64,000 nt of DNA, from NCBI RefSeq assembly GCF_004134775.1, contig NZ_SDOZ01000002.1, positions 656,005 to 720,004 on the forward strand, in the 5' to 3' direction. This stretch comes from Candidatus Borkfalkia ceftriaxoniphila (lineage in GTDB: Bacteria; Bacillota; Clostridia; Christensenellales; Borkfalkiaceae). The notes below the pieces were generated by a model. The model saw only the letters and a list, made by a program, of their open reading frames with translations, ran no database searches and was not told the DNA's origin. A program made the translations under genes and the position numbers. This document shows, piece by piece, positions 1 through 6,484 of this stretch; within the stretch, counting starts at the first letter, position 1; every line of letters starts with the position of its first letter.

Positions 1-61
1 TTTCGACGGAAACGGACGAAACGGAAACGCAAAGTCTTTCCCTTATCTGTCCGTGTGTTGT

Positions 62-111
62 CTTTCCGTCAAGGGTTGCCGCAGGCAATGTATTTTACCC
101 TTGACGGAAAG
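62..111. repeat. 15-bp perfect inverted repeat (hairpin)
   Basis: Positions 62-76 are the exact reverse complement of 97-111, with a 20-nt loop. It lies downstream of the 55-aa minus-strand ORF that ends at 123. No clear T-tract follows on either side, so it may be a processing or stabilising hairpin, or part of a repeat element, rather than a classical terminator. Confidence 0.6.
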
Positions 112-122
112 GGTGTTTTCGT

Positions 123-290
123 TTACGCTCCGACGGACGAAAGACAAAAAGGATTGTTTTCCATTTCTTCTTTGCTCAATTCTTTTATTTCTGCCAATAC
201 CGCGGAGAAAAAGGCATTTGTTTCGCAATCTGATAAAGGCGCTATATACAAGTCATTCCCCGCGATATAAGTTAAATCCTGTCGTTTCAT
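123..290 (-). CDS. hypothetical 55-aa protein
   Basis: A short ORF reads from ATG at 290 to TAA at 123-125 on the minus strand. The product begins MKRQDLTYIAG and ends CLSSVGA. It has a balanced composition with an acidic helix-like middle (EIKELSKEEMEN) and no signal peptide or membrane segment. The ATG is preceded by CAGGGAAAGAAT, a modest ribosome site, and a TATAAT hexamer lies about 35 nt further upstream with no good -35 box. Competing ORFs over the same stretch have implausible, arginine- and serine-rich compositions, which makes this frame the most gene-like. I do not recognise a family. It could be a small gene conserved near mobile elements or a chance ORF. Confidence 0.45.
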   Translation of the reverse strand: MKRQDLTYIAGNDLYIAPLSDCETNAFFSAVLAEIKELSKEEMENNPFCLSSVGA

Positions 291-454
291 ATTCTTTCCC
301 TGTCCGTAAAATCTTTATGGACAGATTATATCAAAAACGAATTCAAATTGGTACGGACTGTTCCCGTACAAAAACCATTATCAATCGGATTGTTTTCATT
401 AAATATCGTTTTTTTTCGTACTCTTCCCGCAGATATACGGTTGGGGAAAAGAGA

Positions 455-484
455 AAAGCCCTCGGACAAAATTCCGAGGGCTTT
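455..484. terminator. intrinsic terminator-like hairpin
   Basis: A 12-bp stem (455-466 paired with 473-484) has a 6-nt loop. An A-rich flank on one side and a T-containing flank on the other would let it act in either direction. No gene ending directly at it was identified on the plus strand. Confidence 0.6.
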
Positions 485-686
485 CAAAAGACTTTTATTC
501 CTTTACTTGTATAAAAGACAAGCGCACGTATTACTGCCATTTGCGAAAAAAAGGGGGGAACAGCAGAATAAAAAAGTATGCGCGACGGTATGCGCGGGAG
601 TGACCGCCGAGCGGTTTAGCGGCGCCACCCCGCGCCGCCGCGCTTTTTTTGTGCGTTCCGCTGTTGCGTTGTTGCTTTGTTTGGGG

Positions 687-789
687 CGCGTGCTTGTCTT
701 AGGCGCCCGCGAGCGCAGCGAGCGGGTGACGAGGCGGCTCTGCCGCCTCGTCAGCGTAGCCGCCGTACTTGTATCAAGACAAGCACGCG
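687..789. repeat. GC-rich compound palindrome
   Basis: The outer arms 687-700 and 776-789 are perfect 14-bp reverse complements. Inside lies a very strong 12-bp stem (727-738 with 742-753, 3-nt loop), next to a smaller palindromic stretch near 702-726. The whole reads as one cruciform-prone, non-coding element. The sequence just right of it (779-835) recurs inverted at 17499-17555. Nothing else is seen in the roughly 370 bases between 485 and 856 apart from low-complexity GC-rich DNA. Confidence 0.7.
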
Positions 790-856
790 TCCCATCGTCA
801 CTTACCTACCTTATCTCGGACTTTTCCCGCGATTTCCGTTTGCTGTGAACATGAAA

Positions 857-882
857 AAAAAGACGCTCGAAAGCGTCTTTTT
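857..882 (-). terminator. terminator of the 301-aa gene
   Basis: An 11-bp stem (857-867 with 872-882, CGAA loop) is followed on the minus strand by a run of T. It sits 20 nt past the stop of the minus-strand gene at 903-1808. A diverged copy of this hairpin is found near 17686-17711. Confidence 0.8.
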
Positions 883-902
883 CAGTACTGATTTTTATTA
901 AA

Positions 903-1808
903 TTATTTGAACCGAAATTCATTATTTGGGGTTATGATTTCCTGTATATCCGTTCCTCGGAATGTCAAGTACCATACTGTATAACGTTCATATTCGTTTC
1001 TGTTTTCCATTAAAAAATGTATTTCAAATTTTTTGTCTGTGCGGTACAACTCGGCGGCAATCACCATGCTCCAACCGCTGTTGGGGATATCCGCGTTCCA
1101 TGCAAACAGTTTTTCTTCCTCCCTTTCGAGTATTTCTCCGTTTTTGATAAGCAATTTTTCGCCGTTGTCAAACAGTAAATAGATATCTTCGTTTTCAAAA
1201 ATGATATCTGTTAAAAACAATTCCGTGTATTCGCTTACCCCGAGCCTTTTTGTCAGATATTTTTCCGCTTTTTCCGTTTCGCGTTCTGCTTGTTTCAGTA
1301 CACCTTTACATTGCCGTTTCAATTCTCCGCAATAGGGTTTTAATAATCTTTTTACTTCCTCGCTTACATATCCGAACGCAAAAACACCGATATCTGCAAC
1401 CTTATCCAATATCGTCGGCGGCATATGCTGCAATAATTCTATCTTTTGCCGCAAGCCTTCTTCGAATTTACGGGCGGCATGGTTTTCATCGAACACAAAC
1501 GGCGCGCCTGCCGCTATCCGCTTTTCGCAAGTTTTTGCATAATACCTGTATATACATTTTCTGAGTTTTCGTTCCTCTTCGGTTATCCCTTGCTCGTTCA
1601 TTCTTTGTTCGCACAATTCTAAATCCTTGCAGGGATCCGAATAGATTTCGTCAGATTTTTCAATCTCGATAAATTTTAAATAGCGATTTCGATAAAGGTT
1701 GTTGTAATAAACGATATTTTGAGTTTGAGCCTGTTTAGACTTCTTTGTGACGCTGTTTATATATGATAATTTGTATTGTATCAGCCATTCTTTCGTTAAA
1801 TATTTCAT
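903..1808 (-). CDS. hypothetical protein, DUF4085-like
   Basis: A 301-aa soluble protein without a signal peptide or membrane span. The N-terminus MKYLTKEWLIQYKL and a central PPTILDKVADIGVFAFGYVS segment (about residues 129-148) resemble the DUF4085 family of Bacillota as I remember it. That family has no known function. The middle (residues 60-110 and 165-195) is charged and helical. The C-terminal 110 residues look beta-rich with an ILFDNGEKLLI-type strand pattern, and the last segment contains a WYLTF motif. The start is fixed by the strong AAGGAAAGGAG site just upstream. A remnant of its last 15 or so codons is preserved near 17735-17785, so the gene was once duplicated with its neighbour, the XRE regulator. 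No functional link can be inferred beyond that pairing. Confidence 0.8.
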   Translation of the reverse strand: MKYLTKEWLIQYKLSYINSVTKKSKQAQTQNIVYYNNLYRNRYLKFIEIEKSDEIYSDPCKDLELCEQRMNEQGITEEERKLRKCIYRYYAKTCEKRIAAGAPFVFDENHAARKFEEGLRQKIELLQHMPPTILDKVADIGVFAFGYVSEEVKRLLKPYCGELKRQCKGVLKQAERETEKAEKYLTKRLGVSEYTELFLTDIIFENEDIYLLFDNGEKLLIKNGEILEREEEKLFAWNADIPNSGWSMVIAAELYRTDKKFEIHFLMENRNEYERYTVWYLTFRGTDIQEIITPNNEFRFK

Positions 1809-1822
1809 TTTGCACTCCTTTC

Positions 1823-1851
1823 CTTGTATTCTATATATTTTCGAATGTCAA
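1823..1851 (-). promoter_or_regulatory. sigma-A-type promoter of the 301-aa gene
   Basis: On the minus strand TTGACA (1846-1851) is followed by a 17-nt spacer and TACAAG (1823-1828). The -35 is perfect and the -10 is weak. It lies 15-43 nt upstream of the start codon at 1808. Confidence 0.5.
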
Positions 1852-1888
1852 TAAATTGTTCAAGAATATGTTCATAATTGTTACATAG

Positions 1889-1931
1889 TTGACTATAATT
1901 CTATTATATGGATTGTGGGTCAATTAGTCAA
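1889..1931. promoter_or_regulatory. candidate operator between divergent genes
   Basis: TTGACTA at 1889-1895 and TAGTCAA at 1925-1931 form an inverted repeat in the intergenic space upstream of the XRE regulator. This is where an autoregulatory operator would be expected. The assignment rests only on symmetry and position. Confidence 0.35.
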
Positions 1932-1957
1932 GGAATTTTATGAGATAAACTATAAGT

Positions 1958-2173
1958 ATGAAATTCGAAGATTTTAGCATAAATTTAGCAAAAGAAAGAA
2001 TGGCTGCAAATTTATCCGCTTATGAATTAAGTTTAAGAATTGGTAGAGATGCAAGTTATATTCATAAAGTAGAAAACGGTAAAATTAATATAAGTTTGAA
2101 AATGATATTGAAGATTTGTGAGGTTTTAGAAATTGAACCCGTTGAACTATTTAAGCCCCCAAGTAGCAATTAA
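1958..2173 (+). CDS. XRE-family HTH transcriptional regulator
   Basis: A 71-aa single-domain Cro/C1-type DNA-binding protein. The helix-turn-helix spans about residues 8-63: LAKERMAANLSAYELSLRIG, then the recognition region DASYIHKVENGKINIS, then the LKMILKICEVLEIEPVELF closing helices typical of XRE proteins. It is divergent from the DUF4085-like gene and probably controls it or itself. The upstream ribosome site is weak, so the start at 1958 is chosen because it gives a complete first helix. The gene ends just before a good terminator. Its last 24 codons have a decayed copy at 17816-17890. Confidence 0.9.
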   Translation: MKFEDFSINLAKERMAANLSAYELSLRIGRDASYIHKVENGKINISLKMILKICEVLEIEPVELFKPPSSN

Positions 2174-2206
2174 AAAAATCTATCGAAAATTCGATAGATT
2201 TTTTTT
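2174..2206 (+). terminator. intrinsic terminator of XRE gene
   Basis: A stem of 14 bp (2174-2187 with 2190-2203) is followed by a T run, directly after the stop codon of the regulator. A shorter version is kept in the decayed copy near 17895-17923. Confidence 0.9.
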
Positions 2207-2303
2207 CGTTCAATTTACGATATAGGCACTCCACCACGTTGGACCCAGTCGAACTTTTTTGTTGACACAAAAGAGTTTTGGCTGGTTTTTCCTTTATTCA
2301 GAT

Positions 2304-2344
2304 AAAAAGAGGGGATAGGTCAACTAACCTATCCCCTCTTTTTT
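2304..2344. terminator. strong bidirectional terminator hairpin
   Basis: A 17-bp stem (2304-2320 with 2327-2343) has an A run on one side and a T run on the other. It stands just beyond the point where similarity to the decayed 17.65-18.0 kb copy stops, so it belongs to the island side of that boundary. Confidence 0.85.
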
Positions 2345-2409
2345 ATATATTTTCTCGCTGAAAGATATAACAAATTTTCTGCTTTAAAACTTATATATCT
2401 CCTACCATC

Positions 2410-2447
2410 AGAGCCGGGCAAGGTCAATCCTTGCTCGGCTCTTTTTT
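2410..2447 (+). terminator. intrinsic terminator
   Basis: The 14-bp stem AGAGCCGGGCAAGG / CCTTGCTCGGCTCT (one G-T pair) is followed by TTTTTT. It insulates the following accessory operon from upstream transcription. Confidence 0.85.
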
Positions 2448-2758
2448 GCTTTCATAGACATTTTTTTATGCTTTCAAAAGAATGAGTTTTCGGGGAGAAA
2501 CAAGAGGCGCGACAACTTCTTTTTTCTTCTCCGATTTTTTTTGTTTTCGTTGTGGCTATCGTAGCACGGTTCCTCGCGGAAGTAAACGGCGGAAAAATTC
2601 CCGCTTAAAACTTTCAATTTCCTTTTCCCCACGCGGCAATTTTTCCTTCCTCCGTTGACTTCCGCACTATATCTTACAGAACGTATGTCTTTGACCGTCC
2701 CTTGCTCCTTTGCCACCGCCGAAAACGGCAAAAAATAAAAATTCGGAGGTAAAAACGA
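2448..2758 (+). other. leader region of the accessory operon, no gene seen
   Basis: These 311 bases hold no convincing ORF on either strand. TTGACT near 2656 could be a -35 box but has no matching -10. A short GCCG/CGGC stem with an A-rich tail lies just before the GGAGGT ribosome site of the first gene. Confidence 0.4.
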
Positions 2759-3055
2759 ATGAAAAAAGTTGTTTACAGCATTTCCAAATTCAATAAGTTT
2801 GGAAGCAACAAAATGTCCGGTGTAGGATTTATCACCGACAAAGACCTGGTTATCGCCTGCGTCAGCCAGAAAGGCAATCCGTATATCCGCGTGTTTGAAG
2901 ATTGCGTAAAAAACTGCCATGCGATACAAGGACGCGACGGCGAGTTCAAAGGTCCGCATTACGAGATCCGCGAAGTGGAATTTGAGAAAAACGGAAGTTA
3001 CGAAACGCGCGAAATCGAAGTCGAGTATTCCGTTTGGTATAAGTTGGTCGATTGA
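2759..3055 (+). CDS. hypothetical accessory protein
   Basis: A 98-aa protein beginning MKKVVYSISKFNKFGSNKMSG, preceded by a GGAGGT ribosome site. It looks all-beta: ITDKDLVIACVSQ, KGNPYIRVFEDC and the closing VEYSVWYKLVD read as strands. It has two cysteines in the middle and no signal peptide. It opens a run of small, densely packed, same-strand genes like those in the accessory part of clostridial conjugative elements. I do not recognise a named family and give no function. Confidence 0.7.
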   Translation: MKKVVYSISKFNKFGSNKMSGVGFITDKDLVIACVSQKGNPYIRVFEDCVKNCHAIQGRDGEFKGPHYEIREVEFEKNGSYETREIEVEYSVWYKLVD

Positions 3056-3066
3056 GGAGGTACGAC

Positions 3067-3297
3067 ATGAAAAACAAATTTTATCTCAAAGAGTTTCAGT
3101 TCTTCGACGGAGAAGATACCGTCATATTCAATATCGTGGCCGTAGACGCTGATAAGATCACCGTTGCCGTTACTAAATGCGGAAAGATTTCTATATCGGA
3201 CTATGACTTGCGTACCGATGGAAACGGTCTGTATTTCGAGTACGGAGTTGCAGGTCAAGAGCATATTCACATTGAGGACTTCAAGGAGGCTGAATAA
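3067..3297 (+). CDS. hypothetical accessory protein
   Basis: A 76-aa protein starting at the ATG at 3067. The GAGGAGG at 3054-3060 is correctly spaced for this ATG and overlaps the end of the previous gene, so the longer TTG-start version at 3052 is rejected. The product (MKNKFYLKEFQFFDGEDTV) is acidic, with repeated beta-strand-like segments such as IVAVDADKITVAV. It overlaps the next small gene by one base (TAATG). It is probably co-translated with its neighbours. Function unknown. Confidence 0.7.
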   Translation: MKNKFYLKEFQFFDGEDTVIFNIVAVDADKITVAVTKCGKISISDYDLRTDGNGLYFEYGVAGQEHIHIEDFKEAE

Positions 3298-3443
3298 TGG
3301 AAAACATTTGCGAGAGTTGCATTTTATACGGATTTTGTGACGGTAGGTGCGGAGATACAGATCCGCTCTTCTATTGGGAAGAAGAACAGAACGATACCCT
3401 TGAGGAGCGAGGGCGATATGACTACTATGACGAGGCAGAATAA
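3297..3443 (+). CDS. cysteine-rich 48-aa protein
   Basis: A 48-aa ORF starts at the ATG that overlaps the previous stop (TAATG) and has AAGGAGG eight bases upstream. The N-terminal half contains C-x2-C-x5-C-x3-C (CESCILYGFCDGRC), a spacing suited to binding a metal ion. The C-terminal half is acidic and tyrosine-rich (YDYYDEAE). The overlap at its 3' end (TAATGG) could start a further 26-residue peptide at 3443-3523, but that one has no independent support. Zinc binding is inferred from the cysteines only. Confidence 0.6.
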   Translation: MENICESCILYGFCDGRCGDTDPLFYWEEEQNDTLEERGRYDYYDEAE

Positions 3444-3536
3444 TGGAAACCCGTCGGTCAGGGTATGTTACCTATCCCCTCTATCGGCTCGAACTCAACA
3501 AAATTAAAGAATATAAGTTTTAAGGAGAAAAACATT

Positions 3537-4130
3537 ATGAAATACGTTTACATGGTACAACTGGACCGGTCTGCAACGGATTCGGACAGCATTGAAACGG
3601 AATTATATGAAGATTATGACAAAGCCTATGACCGCTACAAGGATATCATCAGCGAACAACTGAAAAACTTTTGGAAAAACGAGGTCAATTTTGATACAGA
3701 CGGAGATCCCGGCGAGGAATACGAATTTTTCGAGGAAGATAACAACTCGAACGAATCCGACGTTTACTGGCATTTATCCTTGAAATACGATTACTATATT
3801 CACACCTTCGTTGACCTTATCCGCACTCCGCTTTATACAAAACGCTCGGACGAACCGCAATATATAGTCCGATACAAAGAAAATGAATATTCCTTTCGCT
3901 CCGGTGTTGCCGCTTATATCTTCCATGCCGGAATCTTGAACGACATGGGAAAACGAAAAGCAGATATATTACTCGAATACGTCGATCCTGTCTATGATTG
4001 TTATATTTCAGACGTCAACAACACGAATCTCGGAAAACTTGCCGATTATATTGCAGAGAACTGGAAATCGCTGCGGAAAACCGACAGATACGCGATCCTT
4101 GAAAAATACTATTCGGAGGCAGACCTATGA
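3537..4130 (+). CDS. hypothetical accessory protein
   Basis: A 197-aa acidic protein (MKYVYMVQLDRSATDSDS). The start at 3537 is set by TAAGGAG at 3521-3527. An in-frame upstream extension to 3465 would cover that ribosome site and is rejected. Residues 50-80 are very rich in Asp, Glu and Asn. The C-terminal half contains an aromatic segment (YWHLSLKYDYYIHTF) and a helical stretch. There is no signal peptide or membrane span. It overlaps the next gene by 4 bases (ATGA), which indicates one operon. I do not recognise the family. Confidence 0.7.
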   Translation: MKYVYMVQLDRSATDSDSIETELYEDYDKAYDRYKDIISEQLKNFWKNEVNFDTDGDPGEEYEFFEEDNNSNESDVYWHLSLKYDYYIHTFVDLIRTPLYTKRSDEPQYIVRYKENEYSFRSGVAAYIFHAGILNDMGKRKADILLEYVDPVYDCYISDVNNTNLGKLADYIAENWKSLRKTDRYAILEKYYSEADL

Positions 4131-4369
4131 AAAAACTTGACGAACTCAAATTTCTGCTCGTTTCCATTCTTGCCATAAACCAAACGAGCGAACATAGGGA
4201 CAGTGACATATCCTCTATCCTCGATTATGCTTTCCGCAGGTTATACGGCTCGAACACGAACCTTTTAACCCTCGCCTGCGTCGGCAAAACCAAAGAACAA
4301 ATCATGCCCGAAGTACAAACACTTCTCGGCTATACTCAATACAAAAATTATTTGGAGCAAATAAAATGA
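4127..4369 (+). CDS. hypothetical 80-aa accessory protein
   Basis: A small, mostly helical protein (MKKLDELKFLLVSILAINQ). It overlaps both neighbours by 4 bases (ATGA junctions), a sign of translational coupling. The middle contains SILDYAFRRLYGSNTNLLTLA and the end QTLLGYTQYKNYLEQIK. No motif is recognised. The leucine-rich first 17 residues are too polar for a signal peptide. Confidence 0.65.
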   Translation: MKKLDELKFLLVSILAINQTSEHRDSDISSILDYAFRRLYGSNTNLLTLACVGKTKEQIMPEVQTLLGYTQYKNYLEQIK

Positions 4370-4680
4370 AAACAAAAAGTGAAACACTTACGGCGGAAGC
4401 CGTGGAACTGTTCGGGCAGAAAGCGCTCTTTACGAACGAACGCATTCCCCTATCCGATTTACCGAAAGAACTGCACCGATACGAACTGCGCGACGACGGC
4501 AACGGAAACTTTGCGACAGTTGAAAACAACGTCATTATAAACTTTGCAGGCACGCTTGTTACGAAATCCCCTCTCGATCTCGGAGAACACGGCTATTGCA
4601 AAATCCTTGACGACCAACCTGATCTGAACTTTTTGGGATATGAACAAACCCTCAAAGATTTTATGGAGGAAAATCAATGA
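4366..4680 (+). CDS. LPD28-like polyvalent-protein-associated domain protein
   Basis: A 104-aa protein with the features I associate with the large-polyvalent-protein-associated domain LPD28: an LPKELHRYELRDDGNG segment (about residues 30-45), VIINFAGTLVTKSPLDL (about 52-68), and a C-terminal LNFLGYEQTLKDF (about 86-98). LPD domains are known from proteins of conjugative elements and phages, usually next to primases, methylases or anti-defence domains, and their biochemical role is unknown. It shares ATGA overlaps with both neighbours. The family assignment is from memory and is moderately sure. Confidence 0.65.
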   Translation: MKTKSETLTAEAVELFGQKALFTNERIPLSDLPKELHRYELRDDGNGNFATVENNVIINFAGTLVTKSPLDLGEHGYCKILDDQPDLNFLGYEQTLKDFMEENQ

Positions 4681-4865
4681 AACCCTTTAAGACGCAAGCG
4701 CATATTCATTCTCTGAACGGAGAAATGGACGAGATCACCGTTTTGGAAGAAACGGGCAACAATGAATATCTTGTAGACTATCGCGGAGTGAAATGCTCCG
4801 CGATTTTTAATTGGTACAACTGTACCTATTACGCGGACGACGTGTACGGGAGGAAAAAGGATTGA
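4677..4865 (+). CDS. hypothetical 62-aa accessory protein
   Basis: A short protein (MKPFKTQAHIHSLNGEMDE) with a beta-barrel-like strand pattern (ITVLEETGNNEYLVDYRGVKCSA is the core, about residues 20-42) and an aromatic C-terminus. Such small proteins recur in clostridial conjugative elements without assigned function. It overlaps the previous gene by 4 bases and the following TTG-start gene by 4 bases. Confidence 0.65.
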   Translation: MKPFKTQAHIHSLNGEMDEITVLEETGNNEYLVDYRGVKCSAIFNWYNCTYYADDVYGRKKD

Positions 4866-5077
4866 AGACGATCTTTTATTATTACAACAGATATGCAGGG
4901 CTTGTATTCCGATACAGCGACGGAAACGGCGGACATATCGAACAATGTTATATGTTCTATTCCTTCCGCGATGCTCTGCAAAAATTCCGCAAAGAGTTTG
5001 GATTGCAACGAAAGCATATCCGGTTGGTAGATTTATATAAGGAGCCGCTCACATGCTCGACGAAATCCAAGAAATGA
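4862..5077 (+). CDS. hypothetical accessory protein, TTG start
   Basis: A 71-aa protein (MKTIFYYYNRYAGLVFRYSD). The proposed start is the TTG at 4862, which overlaps the preceding stop and has GGGAGGAAAAAGG directly upstream. A longer reading from 4811 lies inside the previous gene. It resembles the product of 6195-6440: both pair an aromatic N-terminal half (YYNRYAGLVFRYS here, YQEKGSSVYIRYF there) with a K-DA repeat-like helix, so the two may be distant paralogs. Function unknown. Confidence 0.6.
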   Translation: MKTIFYYYNRYAGLVFRYSDGNGGHIEQCYMFYSFRDALQKFRKEFGLQRKHIRLVDLYKEPLTCSTKSKK

Positions 5078-5199
5078 TCTGGAACGCACTTATAAAAGAA
5101 AACGGTGAGACCGTAGCGCGGCTGTTTACAAACTTCTACGGCAACCAACTGCTCGACGAGGAATTTTTCGAGTTTTTGCAACAGGAAGATATTATTTGA
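5053..5199 (+). CDS. hypothetical 48-aa protein
   Basis: A 48-aa acidic helical protein (MLDEIQEMIWNALIKENGE). Its ATG lies inside the end of the previous gene, 12 bases after an AAGGAG (5037-5042). It ends QQEDII. The position in the operon and the coding-like composition support it. No family is recognised. Confidence 0.6.
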   Translation: MLDEIQEMIWNALIKENGETVARLFTNFYGNQLLDEEFFEFLQQEDII

Positions 5200-5214
5200 A
5201 TAAGGAGATCATTC

Positions 5215-5655
5215 ATGAAAAATTTATACGAAGAATTAAAAAACAAACACCAACAAGAAATGAACGCCTTTCCCATCGGCGCATGTTTCAGTCAAAAACA
5301 ATTTGAAGAAATGATGCAAAAATGGGGCTTGACCGTACACGACACGGATAAGATCTGTTCCATCGGCGGAGGCTACTATGTCCGAAAATCCGACTATAAA
5401 GAATTTATCGCCATGGGAAAACGTTTTGAAAAAGAACGTAAAGACGCTATCGTTGCGGATAAAACCGGCGACGGATATATCTATCAGATGTTCCTCTATG
5501 AGCTTGCCAATCATGAATACTGCATTACCTATGATTATGAAGATACATTTGACGCGCTCGGGCTTACCGTGGACGAGATCAACGCGGACAAACGGCTTTT
5601 ACACGGCTTAAAAAAGGCTACGCGGGAATACCTTAAACATTGCGAGGATTATTGA
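5215..5655 (+). CDS. conserved mobile-element protein (possibly DUF7659)
   Basis: A 146-aa protein with TAAGGAG upstream. The layout matches a family I have seen in clostridial conjugative elements: an N-terminal helix (LYEELKNKHQQEMNAFP), then ACFSQKQFEEMMQKWGL (about 24-40), DTDKICSIGGGYYVRKSD, and the conserved ADKTGDGYIYQMFLYELANHEY (about 82-103) followed by DTFDALGLTVDEINADKRLLHGL. I think it is catalogued as DUF7659 but am not certain of the number. Its biochemical role is unknown. It is soluble, with no signal peptide. Confidence 0.75.
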   Translation: MKNLYEELKNKHQQEMNAFPIGACFSQKQFEEMMQKWGLTVHDTDKICSIGGGYYVRKSDYKEFIAMGKRFEKERKDAIVADKTGDGYIYQMFLYELANHEYCITYDYEDTFDALGLTVDEINADKRLLHGLKKATREYLKHCEDY

Positions 5656-5656
5656 T

Positions 5657-6214
5657 ATGCGAAACGAAGAAACAGTCTTTTTCGATAACACAGACGATTA
5701 CTCCAAGTATGATAACGCGAAACGAGCCGTTTACGAATCTTACTATGAAAGCCAAGACTGGACAAGCATCGACGAGGTTCCTTCCGGTATGATTTGGGAA
5801 GAGATCGCCGCACAGAACGAGGCGGACTGGGAATATTTTACCTGCGCGTTGAAACGGGAAATAGCAAGGCACTGTTTCCTTATTACGGGAACGTGCGGCA
5901 GATGGAACGGCCCCTGCTGTTGCGGCAACTTTATCACGGACTGGAACGATTTCCGCTCTTTTATTCAACACCTCGATACTGTAAAAATATACGAGCGGAA
6001 CGGACATTTATATGTGGAAGGCTTTCATCATGACGGACACGACTGCTACGAACTCAAACGCCTTACGGATAAAGGCACCGAATACGCAGACCGCCACGGC
6101 TTTGCCCATGATAAAACCCTGCATCAAAATATCATGAAAAACAACTTTTATTCCGCTTTGCCGCGCCTTGCCGGGGTAATATTCGGGAGAGTGTATGAAA
6201 CAATATCCGCGTAA
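5657..6214 (+). CDS. hypothetical accessory protein
   Basis: A 185-aa protein starting one base after the previous stop. A cysteine-rich centre, CGRWNGPCCCGNF (about residues 79-92), is followed by a strand pair, IYERNGHLYVEGFHHDGHD, which reads like a small beta domain with a histidine/aspartate-rich turn. Metal binding is possible but not shown. The C-terminus overlaps the next gene by 20 bases. I do not recognise it. Confidence 0.65.
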   Translation: MRNEETVFFDNTDDYSKYDNAKRAVYESYYESQDWTSIDEVPSGMIWEEIAAQNEADWEYFTCALKREIARHCFLITGTCGRWNGPCCCGNFITDWNDFRSFIQHLDTVKIYERNGHLYVEGFHHDGHDCYELKRLTDKGTEYADRHGFAHDKTLHQNIMKNNFYSALPRLAGVIFGRVYETISA

Positions 6215-6440
6215 TCCTTATGGGTATAAAGTCTGTTATCAGGAAAAAGGCTCTTCCGTTTATATCCGATATTTCCTGACCTATACCTACAAAGACGCCG
6301 TTACCGTCAAACAGGGTTATATCCGTTACCCGCCCTCAGAACGGGACACAGACAGAAAACTGGACGATCCGCGCTGGTTCATCTTTCCCGTTACACGAAA
6401 AGAAGTCCTGCGCGGGATCTGGCGGGAGTGCCCTTTTTAG
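6195..6440 (+). CDS. hypothetical 81-aa accessory protein
   Basis: A small protein (MKQYPRNPYGYKVCYQEKGS) whose start lies within the end of the previous gene, after GGGAGAG. It has an IRYFLTYTYKDAVTVKQGYIR core and ends in GIWRECPF. Proteins with this YKDA and IWRE-PF ending are known to me from clostridial conjugative elements as hypothetical proteins. Its last codons form the left arm of a terminator-like hairpin. Confidence 0.65.
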   Translation: MKQYPRNPYGYKVCYQEKGSSVYIRYFLTYTYKDAVTVKQGYIRYPPSERDTDRKLDDPRWFIFPVTRKEVLRGIWRECPF

Positions 6441-6459
6441 GACGCTCCCGCTCTTTTTA
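6422..6459 (+). terminator. intercistronic terminator-like hairpin
   Basis: GCGGGAGTG (6422-6430) pairs with CGCTCCCGC (6443-6451, one G-T pair) and is followed by TCTTTTTAT. The hairpin overlaps the end of the 81-aa gene and precedes the pcfK-like gene, so it probably reduces but need not stop read-through. Confidence 0.6.
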
Positions 6460-6484
6460 TTCAAAAAAACATAAGGAGGATTTT

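Noticed and set aside
53..848. Overlapping plus-strand open frames in the first 850 bases
   Set aside because: They run through perfect hairpins and GC-rich palindromes, have no ribosome site, and give low-complexity basic proteins. The minus-strand 55-aa frame is more gene-like for part of this stretch.
2220..2290. GGCACTCCACCACGTTGGA stretch (and copy near 17941) considered as a tRNA end or integration site
   Set aside because: No cloverleaf or acceptor stem can be drawn. It is part of the duplicated module, and no integrase gene is present to support an att site.
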